Shown in pieces: positions 21,099-31,874 of a stretch of DNA of 64,000 nucleotides (position 1 is the stretch's first letter; the number at the start of each line of letters is the position of its first letter). Position numbers and translations under genes: made by a program. A model generated the notes under the pieces. That model was not told where the DNA came from. It did not search any database and worked only from the letters and a program-made list of their open reading frames with translations. The stretch lies in NCBI RefSeq assembly GCF_049243985.1, contig NC_135373.1, forward strand, positions 80,230,213 to 80,294,212, in the 5' to 3' direction. Source of the stretch: Paroedura picta. Lineage: Eukaryota; Chordata; Lepidosauria; Squamata; Gekkonidae.

Positions 21099-21436
21099 TC
21101 TTAACACAGCCTGCGGCGCCGCAGACTAAATAAAAGGGTAAGGGCTTGGGAGGCGGGATGTGTCCGTGATGAGGAAGGGTGCCGATTGGCCCCTTCCTCT
21201 GGACAGACTACTGGAGGGACCAATCGGCAGGCACAAAGTGCCTGCTGATTGGTCCCTCCGAGTCCCCGCCGGTTGCTCCTTTCCCAGTGGCCTGACGCGG
21301 CGAGAGGCATGAAGCGCCTCTCGCCGCGTCAGGCCGCCGGCCAAGGGAGCCCCCCGCAGCCACGCTCCGCGCGACTGCCAGGGGCTCCCATGCCTAGCGC
21401 CCGCTGTATTTATTTTACAGCGGGCTTGAATACTAG
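21099..21436 (+). mobile_element. Non-autonomous Helitron, 338 bp
   Basis: The 5' end reads TCTTAACACAG after host A; the 3' end reads TTGAATACTAG before host T. This gives the TC start, CTAG end and A|T insertion without target duplication that define Helitrons. A perfect 10-bp stem (GCCCGCTGTA, 21399-21408, with 21416-21425) stops 11 bases before the end. A 14-bp palindrome CTGCGGCGCCGCAG lies 12 bases from the 5' end. Between them is a 22-bp hairpin (21213-21234 with 21238-21259, one mismatch, three-base loop). There is no Rep/helicase frame. It shares layout and terminal sequence with 46197-47158 and 52997-54069. Confidence 0.92.
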
Positions 21437-21514
21437 TATATATATATGATGATAAATAAAGAAAATGCTTCAATTTGAGGAAGCATGCTTTGTTTATTTT
21501 ACTTTTCCTACACT

Positions 21515-21736
21515 CCACCTTTCTCTCTTGTGGGGACCCAAAGCAGCTTGTAGAATTCTCCTCTCATCCATTTTATCCTTACAGTAACTCTGGGATGTGT
21601 GTGTGACTCTCAGTAAGGCTGAGAGTGTGTGACTGACCCAAGGTCATCCAATAAGCTTCCATGGCCAAGTGGGGATCCAAACCTGAATCTCCCAGATCCC
21701 CATCCAGCACTCTAAACACTGCACCATACTGGCATT
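21515..21736 (-). repeat. tRNA-derived SINE (diverged family), minus strand
   Basis: On the minus strand it begins GCCAGTATGGTGCAGTGTTT, then GGTTTGGATCCCCACTTGG (B box region), GGATGACCTTGGGTCAGTCA and AGCTGCTTTGGGTCCCCAC. It belongs with the copies at 8128-8341 and 33520-33715. Confidence 0.75.
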
Positions 21737-21739
21737 AAA

Positions 21740-22745
21740 TATAAAAGTACACCTTTAAACGAATGCATCATGTTCCAGTCAATGCTTCTTAAGAAACAAT
21801 GGGATTTTCAAGATCTGTAAACTTATATATGACTTTCACTTATGTACAAACACAGAAAAAAAACTACATGCACACTAGTGAAGCCTAATTTCATCCAATT
21901 TGATTTTATTCTTTACAGGGGTGTGGTTTCTCTAGACCTTTCAGACATGGCCACGTGAGGGAGCTGTGGCATGTGAAATCTAGGCATAAAATACTATCCC
22001 GACACAATTAAGCATTTTAACAGTGTGACCTTATGCAGAGTTATTTCAATCTAAACCTATTGAAATTCTACACAGAACACTGTAATCCATACTTCCTACA
22101 ATTTTTACTAATTTATGATGCATGATAATAGAATTAGGACATGGAAATGGATGACTTCATGTAATGGTTGGGGTAAATGGTATCATCAGAGGACTTCAGA
22201 GGATAAAAAAAAGGAAAGGAATGTTCCAATAACATTTTTCAAACCCCATGAAGTATTTCAAGCTGTACAGTCCTTAAGGACAATTGAATGAAAAATCGTA
22301 AAATCCTTATTAGCATTATTACACGAGGCACTCAATATACACATTTCAATTAATACCCTATAAACAAATTCTGGATCAATATATCTTACTCTGTATATTC
22401 CAACTTTCTTTGTTGCACCACCCTTTTTGGTGGCTTCTGGTGTTTTAATAAGCACAGAAACCTCATCATTATTTGGTGCAATAAAGCAAATTAGCTCAGC
22501 TTGGATTCCATCCACTACTCAGCTATACCCTCCTATCCTGTATCAAGGTGACCTCCAAACTATCACCCTGAAGGTGTAAATGATGTCAGACAGACAAAAC
22601 CATCCATAAATGATGGAATATAAATTCTAATCAACTCACTCTCCTTGATAAAAAGTATCCTGAACATCAATTTTACTAAGTAGTGTGTCACTTTCAAAAT
22701 AATTTCAAGCAGCAACAAATAAATGCAATGCAAATATAGAGGAGT
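21740..22745. other. No gene recognised
   Basis: AT-rich intergenic sequence with a faint AATCCTA-type fragment near 22020-22095. An 85-codon minus-strand frame at 22258-22515 has no recognisable domain. No exon or further repeat is supported. Confidence 0.45.
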
Positions 22746-22763
22746 AACCAAAGTTTGTTGTTA

Positions 22764-25700
22764 TTATGTGCGAAGTCGTGTCCGACCCATCGCGACCCCA
22801 TGGACAATGATCCTCCAGGCCTTCCTGTCCTCTACCATTCCGTGGAGTCCATTAAAGTTTGCACCTACTGCTTCAGTGACTCCATCCAGCCACCTCATTC
22901 TCTGTCGTCCCCTTCTTCTTTTGCCCTCGATCGCTCCCAGCATTAGGCTCTTCTCCAGGGAGTCCTTCCTTCTCATGAGGTGGCCAAAGTATTTGAGTTT
23001 CATCTTCAGGATCGGGCCTTCTAAAGAGCAGTCAGGGCTGATCTCCTCTAGGACTGACCGGTTTGTTCGCCTTGCAGTCCAAGGGACTCGCAAGAGTCTT
23101 CTCCAGCACCAGAGTTCAAAAGCCTCAATTCTTTGACGCTCGGCCTTCCTTATGGTCCAACTTTCGCAGCCATACATTGCAACTGGGAATACCATAGCCT
23201 TGACTAAATGCACTTTTGTTGGCAGGGTGATGTCTCTGCTTTTTAGGATGCTGTCTAGATTTGCCATAGCTTTCCTCCCCAGGAGCAAGCGTCTTTTAAT
23301 TTCTTTGCTGCAGTCCCCATCTGCAGTGATCTTGGAGCCCAGGAAAATAAAATCTGTCACTATCTCCATTTCTTCCCCATCTATTTGCCATGAATTGAGA
23401 GGGCCGGATGCCATGATCTTTGTTTTCTTGATGTTGAGTTTCAAGCCAACTTTTGCACTCTCCTCCTTCACCCGCATCAACAGGCTCTTTAGTTCCTCTT
23501 CACTTTCTGCCATTAGAGTGGTATCATCTGCATATCTGAGGTTGTTAATATTTCTCCCTGCAATCTTGATCCCAATTTGTGACTCCTCTAATCCTGCATT
23601 TCTCATGATGTACTCTGCATACAAGTTAAATAGGCAAGGCGACAGTATACAGCCTTGCCGAACTCCTTTCTCAATTTTGAACCAGTCAGTGATTCCATGT
23701 TCAGTTCTCACTGTTGTTTCTTGACCTGCATATAAATTTCTCAAGAGACAAATAAGATGCTCTGGTATTCCCATCTCTTTAAGAACTTGCCACAATTTGT
23801 TGTGCTCCACACAATCAAAGGCTTTAGCATAGTCAATGAAGCAGCAGTAGATGTTCTTCTGGAACTCCCTGGCTTTCTCCATGATCCAGCATATGTTGGC
23901 AATTTGATCTCTAGTTCCTCTGCCTCTTCAAAATCCTGCCTTTACTTCTGGAAGTTCTCGGTCCACATATTGCTGGAGCCTAGCTTGTAGGATTTTGAGC
24001 ATAACTTTGCTAGCATGAGAAATTAGTGCAATGGTGCGGTAGTTTGAACATTCTTTGGCATTGCCCTTCTTTGGGATTGGAATGTAAACTGACCTTTTCC
24101 AATCCTGTGGCCATTGTTGAGTTTTCCAAATTTGCTGGCATATTGAGTGTAGCACTTTTACTGCATCGTCCTTTAAGATTTTGAATAGTTCAACTGGAAT
24201 GCTGTCACCACCACTAGCTTTATTATTGCTCAGACTTCCTAAGGCCCATTTGACTTCACATTCCAGGATGTCTGGCTCCAGGTCAGTAACTACCCCACTG
24301 TGGTCATCAGGGATGTTAAGCTCGCTCTTGTATAGTTCTTCTGTATAATTTTGCCACCTTTGTTTAATCTCTTCTGCTTCTGTGAGGTCCCTACCATTTT
24401 GGTCCCTTATCATACTCAACTTTGCATGAAACGTTCTCTTCATATCTCCAATTTTCTTGAAAAGATCTCTGGTCCTCCCCATTCTATTGTTTTCTTCTAT
24501 TTGTTTGCACTGTTCATTTAAGAAGGTATTCTTATCTCTTCTAGCTTTTCTCTGGAATTCTGCATTCAATTGGGTGTATCTTTCTCTTTCTCCCTTGCCT
24601 TTCACTTCCCTTCTCTCCTTAGCTATTTGTAAAGCTTCCTCAGACAGCCATTTTGATTTCTTGCATTTCTTTTTCTTTGGAATGGTTTTAGTTGCTACCT
24701 CTTGTACAATGTCGCGAACCTCCGTCCATAGTTCTTCAGGCACTCTGTCCATCAGATCTAATTCCTTAAATCTATTTGTCACCTCTACTGTGTATACGTT
24801 GGGGATATGATTTAGTTCATACCTGAGTGGCCTAGTGGTTTCCCCTACTTTCTTCAATTTAAGCCTAAATTTTGCAACAGGAAGCTCATGATCTGAACCA
24901 CAATCAGCTCCTGGTCTTGTTTTTATTGACTGGATAGAACTTTTCCATCTTTGGCTGCAGAGTACATAGTCAATCTGATTTCTGTGTTGACCGTCTGGTG
25001 ATGTCCATGTGTAGAGTCGTCTCTTGGGTTGTTGGAAAAGAGTGTTTGCTATGACCATTGTATTCTCTTGACAAAATTCTACCAGCCTGTGCCTTGCTTC
25101 ATTTTGTACTCCAAGGCCAAACTTGCCTGTTATCCCGGTTATCTTTTGGCTTCCTACTTTAGCATTCCAATCCCCCATGATGATAAGCACATCATTTTTT
25201 GGTGTTGCTTCTAGAAGGTGTTGTAGGGCTTCATAGAACTGATCAACTTCATCCTCTTCAGCAGCAGTGGTTGGGGCATAGACCTGGATCACTGTGATGT
25301 TGAATGGTTTGCCTTGGATTCGAACTGAGATCATTCTGTCATTTTGGGGATTGTATCCCAAGACTGAGGGGCTTTTCACACCGGGATCTTTGTAGCAAAT
25401 TGGTTGCTGAATGAAAAATCGCCATTTAAAATAGTGGAATTCGTCGTTATGCATACCTGCCTTTGTAGTGGAATCCAGTTGCGTTTTGTAGCGTTTCCCA
25501 CAGGCTTCCGGTCTCGGCAAAAATCGCTAGAAAGGAAGCGCTCTTGCCAAGCTCGTCCCGCCCCTGGCCGTCAAGCAGCCAATGGGCAGCCGTTAGCATG
25601 CTCCCAAACAGCCCCTTTCCCTTTTAGAAAGTTTAAAAAAAAAAAAAACAGACCCATTGCAACGAATCTGTGTTGATTCGTTGCAATGGAGAGACCCATC

Positions 25701-26674
25701 CAGCTGCCTGGTGTGTTTGAGCTGTCATTTATTCGTTGCCACGCTCCCTCCGAGTGAACCCCCCCCCTCTCACGGGCCCGATTTTTGGCTGAATGAATGT
25801 GTAAAAAATAAAGGGAAAATACATCAGCAAACGGGCTTCTCTTGTTTGTGCTTAGTGACTGAAGGGGAGGGACTGAAGCCGGGGAAGCCTCTAAACAGAG
25901 GCTCGCTGGTGCGTTCATCCCCGCTCGCTCGGAGAAAAAAAAAATGGCGATCGCTTTGCCGGAAGATCAGAGGAGAGAACCAGGGGGAGGGACTTTGTAG
26001 AAACCGCAACAATGTTAACGCACAGGTCTTTTTCGCTAGTGTTGCAGATTGGTTGCAGGAGTGTAGCGCTTTCCGGAGGGTGAATCCACTTTTGGGGATT
26101 TCCCTGAAAGCGCTACAAGGAAGCGCTTTTTGCAGATCGTTTTCAGGTGTGTGGCAGATTGTCAACGACGTTGTGCATAACGGCAAATCAGTAGCGTTTT
26201 CAATTGGCAACCATTGTGCGATTTTGAAGGCGTGCAAAAAGCCCCTGATTTTCCTACTCTCTTATTGATTATGAAGGCTACTCCATTTCTTCTGCGAGAT
26301 TCTTGTCCACAGTAGTATACTTGATGGTCATCTGAATTAAATTCACCCATTCCTGTCCATTTTAGTTCACTGATTCCTAAAATGTCAATGTTCAGTCTTG
26401 ACATTTCTTGTTTAACCACGTCCAGCTTGCCTTGATTCATGGATCTGACATTCCAGGTTCCTATGGAATAAAAATCTTTACAGCATCCGACTGTCTTTTC
26501 GCCATCAGTTACTTCCACAACTGAGTGTCCTTTCGGCTTTGGCCCAGTCGCTTCATTCATTCTGGCGCTACTCGTACTAGCTGTCTGCTCATCCCCAGTA
26601 GCATATTGGACACCTTCCGACCTGAGGGGCTCATCTTCCGGCGTCATAACGTTTTGCCTTTTGGAACTGTCCAT
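22764..26674 (-). pseudogene. BovB open reading frame: endonuclease and reverse transcriptase
   Basis: The frame starts at the ATG at 26672-26674 (MDSSKRQNVM). Apurinic-type endonuclease motifs follow: GTWNVRS, ISELKWTG, VYAPTTAAEE, MGDWNAKVG and GSDHELP. Reverse transcriptase motifs come next: PIPKKGN, NYRTIAL, CFIDYAKAFDCV, GVRQGCILSPCLFNLYAEYI and LRYADDTTLMA, the last holding the catalytic YADD. The C-terminal region reads LWCWRRLLRVPW. Two lesions are seen. One is the DNA transposon at 25368-26245 in the endonuclease; since 881 is 2 mod 3, the parts before and after it are in the same ancestral frame. The other is one in-frame TGA near 23925, where related copies have CGA, a likely CpG decay. 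The remainder is open. Confidence 0.93.
25368..26245. mobile_element. Non-autonomous DNA transposon nested in BovB, 878 bp, 3-bp duplication
   Basis: The ends are GGGGCTTTTCACACCG and, reverse complemented, GGGGCTTTTTGCACGCC, flanked by TGA at 25365-25367 and 26246-26248. The first BovB copy (near 463) shows the same site uninterrupted. Both ends carry repeated words such as GTAGCGTTT, AGCGCTAC and ATTGGTTGC, as in subterminal transposase-binding sites. A perfect 15-bp stem with a six-base loop lies at 25654-25689. There is no transposase frame. A three-base duplication and GGGG start suggest PIF/Harbinger, but TGA is not the usual TWA target, so the superfamily is open. Confidence 0.85.
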
Positions 26675-26865
26675 AGAGTTTTCATGGCAAAGATACTGGA
26701 GTGGTTTGCCATTTCCTTCTCCAGTGGATCACCTTTTGTCAGAGCTCTCAGCTGTGACCTGTCCGTCTTGGGTGGCCCTGCACGGTATAGCTCATAGCTT
26801 CACTGAACTACGCAAGCCCCCTTGCCACAACAAGGCAGCGATCCTTGAAGGGGGAACCAAAGTTT

Positions 26866-28099
26866 AGTACTATATAAATCACAAAGCATAAATGAGTATA
26901 CCACTGCAGCTATTTTTGGGGTCTCTGGACTCCAATTCTCCTTTAACCTCACCCACCATCATAGTTGGGTTGCCACTGTCATTTATGTGTTGCCAACTTT
27001 TCCAAACCATAACCACCAGTGGCCAGAAGAGCAGAAAATATGCATGACTGTCTACCAGGGGCGACTGCATCTGAGCTTCCAGCACACAAGCACATTGGAA
27101 GTTTTTGTGTTAAATGGCCTATAAAGAAATCTAAATTCAATAGCTTGAGTTGAACAGCCTCAGTCAGAGTTTCAAATGGGTCATTTTTAAATCATAAACA
27201 TAAATGCCAGTTTAGGCTATGTGTCTTTGTTAGGCTGGGCTTCCTGTGTGGTCCACTCTCCTTTTTTCAATGCACATAGTCAACTCCTACAGACTTCTGT
27301 GAAGCCTACTGTCTGTATCTGCAGTCACAAAGATTGCTGAGGTAGGGGCTTTCCCATGACATTAGAGTCAGCAGCGTGCAGGAGATAGATTTTGCCTGGG
27401 CCTCAGCCATCTGTCTGTCTTCAGCTGTGTCAACACATCCTATACACACTTAAAGAAGTTGCTCTTTATTCAGGGGCAAATACTGTTTGAATTAGATCCT
27501 GCTGATCATTTCTGTACATATATGGAGACAGATTTTAACTGACTTCTCCCCTCTTGCTGTTTCTGGGAGCCCCTTGGCCCCCAGGAGTGGCATGAGGATG
27601 TATTCTGGACTGCAGCAAGGGGAGGGGGGAGGGAAAGAGAAGCTGTACTCTGCTAGTAGAAATCTTTCCATCAGTAGAAATTTTGGGCAGGATCCAAGCA
27701 CATCTATGCATCTCATTTCCTCCTACTGAAGCTGGTCAAAAGATTTGATATTAGTAATTTTCAGAATCTGTTCCTTGCAGCAGTTAACCTATTTGTATCC
27801 TGTTCTGTAGGTACTTTAAAAACTCTACTATCAAATGCTTTTTACTATGTAAAAGAGAATCATCCAACCTAACAAGAGATCAAAGGCATACAAGGGGACA
27901 GAACCTTGGACAAACTCCCAAATTCAAATCCTATTGTGTAGCCTAGAGCAAAGCTCTCCTTTCTGTAAAAGATAGAAGATATCCATGACCTTCTTAGATG
28001 GTCGTGAAGAGGAATGAGAACACACAATGGTCCTGGACTTACCTGGGGGTCATGCTTGAGGGTTTGGGATGGGAGTGAGCTGAGGGACAGTTTTTCCAG
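26866..28099. other. No gene or repeat recognised
   Basis: Intergenic sequence of mixed composition following the BovB. No coding exon, repeat head or LINE tail was recognised. Confidence 0.4.
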
Positions 28100-30450
28100 G
28101 AGCCTGGTAGGCTGGGTCCTGCAGCAAGCCCAGACAGTCAGCTTCTCTGGGGCTGGCCAGAGGAGGGCTGATCTCAAGGCAGACAAGGAATGCAGAGGCT
28201 TCTCTCTGGTCCATGTTAGTCCGGCTGCTGCAGGGGCTTGGTGAAAACAATACTCTGGGCCAAAAAAGGACTGATCCTGCCATTATCATGGCTGCAGATT
28301 AATGGGCTCTCATCTTCAGACTACCACTAAAGGTTTATATGGTTGGCGTTGCTGAAACTGTGCTAGTGGCTATTTCACCAGATGTGCTGGTTCAGGCTGC
28401 AGTCCGGTGGTGTCAAGTTTCAGCAGGAGTTGCTGGCTGGGAAAAAGCAGAGGGAGGGAGCAGTGTTTCTGGATTCAACTTACACTATGCAGTGTCAAAG
28501 AGAGCTGAGTCAAAACTGGGAGTTCAACAGCAGGCAGCCAAGGACAGTTTAAGAGTCAAGGTCTGGTCCAAGGTCAGAATCTAGGAGTTGAACAAAGAAG
28601 GTATCAGTAAGGCAGCATCAGTAAGGTTGCATCAATGTCTGTCACCAAAGCCCCCTTAAATTGTTCTTCACAGAGACAATAGCTTTCATCCTGAGAAGAC
28701 TCATCAATCTCAAGCAAATGGCACCACGCCGCTAACAGGGTGCTATACCTTTTAATCTGCAACTCACTTCTTAAATGCTGCCTTTGTTGTTCTGCAGGTG
28801 TCTCTGGTGCTCTAACAATCCTAGTTCCCTCAGCCAGTCCTAACCTGGGAGGCTGGGACCAGCTACAAGACTGAGATGATTCTGCAGACCATTCAAGTCA
28901 TGAGTCTTGACCAGCATACCCTTCCTTTTCACTCTGTTTGGATTCTGCTGGTGCTGAGCTCTCACTGCTTAGCTATTTGTGCTGCCCTGCCAGGCAACAC
29001 ACCAGGTCCTGGTTAAATACACACTCAGCCGGGAAGCTGAGACCAAATCAAAGACATCAACTCCAAGCCGAAGTCCAGTCCAAAGAGTCAAAACCAAGGG
29101 AGACAGGTCACGAAGGAGGGTGGGGGTGAGAAATTAAGTCAAAGCTGGGCCAGGGTTATTTGTCAGAGAGAGGGTTGAAGCCATACCATGGTCGAGTAGC
29201 TGAAAGCAGAGTTGAAAGCCGGCCCAGAGTCAAGAGCCAGGAATGGTGTAGAGAAACAAACCAATGTCAGGAGCCAAGGATGAAGTCATCAACCAAAGCC
29301 AAAATCATGAGCCAGGTACTTAGTCAGAAGCCATAGTCGAAGTCAGAAGCTGGGATTGTAGTCAGAAGCCAAATCCAAAGTCAGGAACCAGGAGTCACTT
29401 CGCCATAGTGAGCCAGAACACCGAGTATCAAGGTTGACGGGGAGGGAACATACGTGTTGCACCCATTGATAACCTTGTCTCAAGATTCTCCTTAAGTACA
29501 CCAAAGCTAGGTTGAACACCCTCCAAATGGAGGACTTGCAGCTGGGCCTAATCCTCATCTAAGGAAGGAGCTTTACCTGGACCCCATCTAGACAGTCAAG
29601 CTGATCTGCCACCTGTCAGATTTACACACATCACTTCCACTCTGGGGAGTCCTCTGGTCTAGATGGGGTCTTGTCCCATGGCTTCACATAAGCTGGCACA
29701 TAGGGCTGGGTAGTAGCTTGGCTGGGACTTAGCTGCTTGTCATTGAGATTGGGCTGGTCCTGATCCTCAGCACAATCTTTGCTGGCCAGGTCTCCAGGCA
29801 GTGCCGGGAAAGTGCTTGGCCCAGGCAGTGCACCTGAATGATCTCCAGCCTCCAGAGCACCCTCTGGGGGCTCAGTCAGGGGTGCAACAGGTACAGGCAT
29901 GACACATTTCTTCTGCAGAGTTCCCACTGCCCTGCAACTGACCCTCAACAGCAGACAGGGGTGGCATTGTTAGAAGAAAAGACACCTTTCAGGCATCGAT
30001 CAAAGCAGCTGGTGGCTTTCTTATATGGCATCCTTCAGGCGGACAGCCCTCTTTAGGCTTGATGGGGTTTACCTCTTAAAATGGTGGCTAAACACCTGGC
30101 TTCATAGCATTTGTGATGGTCTGCTTTGTTTGCTGCAATCATAGAAGCTTTGGTGGGAGCAGGATGGCTTGCCTGCTTCTTGGTTTGGGCATTGCATCAG
30201 ATTCATTTGGGGAGAGGTTATGCCTGAGTGTCCATGTCCCCCATTTTAGAGACTCCCTTAAAGGGTCTTGGGGGGGGAGGAGCCATAGAGCAGCATGCCT
30301 ACCTGAGGGTTACTGGCTGTGTCTCACTAGATGGCAAGAGAACCATGCAATGGCTTGCGCCCATTTGTGATCCTGGGGCTTGCAATGCCACGTGGACTCC
30401 CCCAGCAGGTGGACTGGGAAAATAGGGTGATATTGGCAGGCAGGTCACCT
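28100..30450. repeat. Unclassified repeat-like region with AGTCAGGAGCCA-type words
   Basis: From about 28490 to 28600, and strongly from 29040 to 29410, words such as AGTCAGAAGCCA, GTCAAGAGCCAGG and AGTCAGGAACCAGG recur at short irregular spacing. A 105-codon proline-rich minus-strand frame follows at 29631-29948. The layout could be a decayed retroelement leader or an old minisatellite. I do not recognise a domain, so the class is left open. Confidence 0.35.
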
Positions 30451-31474
30451 GATGCTGGATTCAACTCTTTGCTACACCATTACTCCTGTGGTTGTACTCA
30501 GCAAAAAGCTGTGGCCTTTTCTTTCTCCAGTCATGTACTGTTTTTTTTCTTCACTTCACCCTTGCTCCCTCCCCTGCCCCTGTGACCACTTGAAATTTAT
30601 GATAATTATGGCTCTGAAGAGGGGCAGAGATTTTTCTGGTACTTTGCAAATGTGAAGTGCTATATAATTTATTAATAATAAAACCATAATAAAGTGAATT
30701 ATTAAATTGCCATGGACTTTATATATTCAGAATGTTGGTCATTTTCAAGTTTCAGAAACATTAGTACAATGATGTTGGGAATGAGAAGTTAGGAAACTAC
30801 TAATCAAAGATTTTTTATCCTTTAGGGGAGGCATAATGAGTAAGTAAAAGACAAGGCCTAATAGTTAATTATTGGATCTGTTATGACTTGCACATAGGAA
30901 TAGTTGTATGGTCTTCAGTGCATGTTTGAAAAGGTTTATGTACCTACAGATGTGACTGTTAGACTTGATAATGTTAAACCCTCTATAAAGTGGGATAATA
31001 GCAGAGAAGCATATAATCAGATTGCAAGCCAAAACAGGTTGTGTAAGTTCTTGTCTGAGACCGAATTATCATGCACTCTCCCTAGATGCCAAAAGTTCTG
31101 AAGCAAATATAAATACAGACAGTTGAGAGACCCCCCCCCCCTCACCATCTTTCTCTTTACATGTAGTCAGGAGTCACAAAAAGAGAAGTCCTTTTAAAGC
31201 CATCACAAGATGGGAGATCTCTTGCAGTACCATCCTAGGACTAGCCTTCTGAGTAGATTGCTAAGCTTGCACTGTCCGTGGCAGGGCCGTGCGTGGTAGG
31301 GAACAATCAGAATGTGCTTTGCGTGTCCTGATTGGGCCCTGCCTTGGACAGGTCATGCCCATTCTCCACCCACTCAGCCCTTAGCGAGTTATTATAACAG
31401 TGAGCCCACTGCTAAAGATTTTTTCATGATGTTGTTTACTAATTTATTGCTAATTTACTCTCTTATATATGAAG
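30451..31474. other. No gene recognised
   Basis: Intergenic sequence. A LINE- or SINE-like tail (GTGCTATATAATTTATTAAT) is visible near 30655, and a C run at 31130-31142. Nothing else is supported. Confidence 0.4.
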
Positions 31475-31600
31475 TCTAGTGATTTCTATTTCACTGTCTG
31501 AAGAAGTGTGCATGAACATGAAAGCTCACACCTTGAATAAAACTTTGTTGGTCTTAAAGATGCCACTGGATGCAAACTTTGTTCTGCTATTTCAGACTAA
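31475..31600. repeat. Interspersed repeat (GTCCAGTGGCACC family), opposite orientation
   Basis: CTGTCTGAAGAAGTGTGCAT, ACCTTGAATAAAACTTTGTT and GGTCTTAAAGATGCCACTGG are the reverse-orientation form of the family at 10183-10320. It abuts a SINE. Confidence 0.6.
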
Positions 31601-31604
31601 CACA

Positions 31605-31870
31605 GCTAGAAGAGTTGGTTCTTATATGCCACTTTTCTCTACCCAAAGGACTCTCAAAATGGCTTACAATCGCCTTCCCTTTCCTCTCCCCACAACAGAC
31701 ACCCTATGAAGTAGGTGAGGCTGAGAGAGCCCTGATATTACTGCTCGGTCAGAACAGCTCTAACAGGACTATGACTAGCCCACGGTCATCCAGCTGGCTG
31801 TCATGTTGAGAAATGGAGAATCAAATCTGGCTTGCCAGATTAGAATCTGGCATTGCTAACCATTACACTC
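31605..31870 (-). repeat. tRNA-derived SINE, minus strand
   Basis: On the plus strand it reads AGAAGAGTTGGTTCTTATAT, TCTCCCCACAACAGACACCC, GAGAGCCCTGATATTACTGC and TAATCTGGC...CTAACCATTACAC, that is, the common SINE reversed. Near full length. Confidence 0.85.
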
Positions 31871-31874
31871 TCCT

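Larger units (their letters stand above)
22757..26854 (-). mobile_element. Full-length BovB (RTE clade) LINE with 11-bp target duplication
   Basis: AACCAAAGTTT is repeated perfectly at 22746-22756 and 26855-26865, enclosing 4098 bases. Removing a nested 881-base insertion leaves about 3.2 kb, the full BovB length. It runs on the minus strand from a 5' untranslated region through an endonuclease and reverse transcriptase to a short AAC-rich tail. BovB is known for horizontal transfer between squamates and ruminants, probably by parasites. Perfect duplications and an almost open frame indicate a young copy. Confidence 0.96.
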
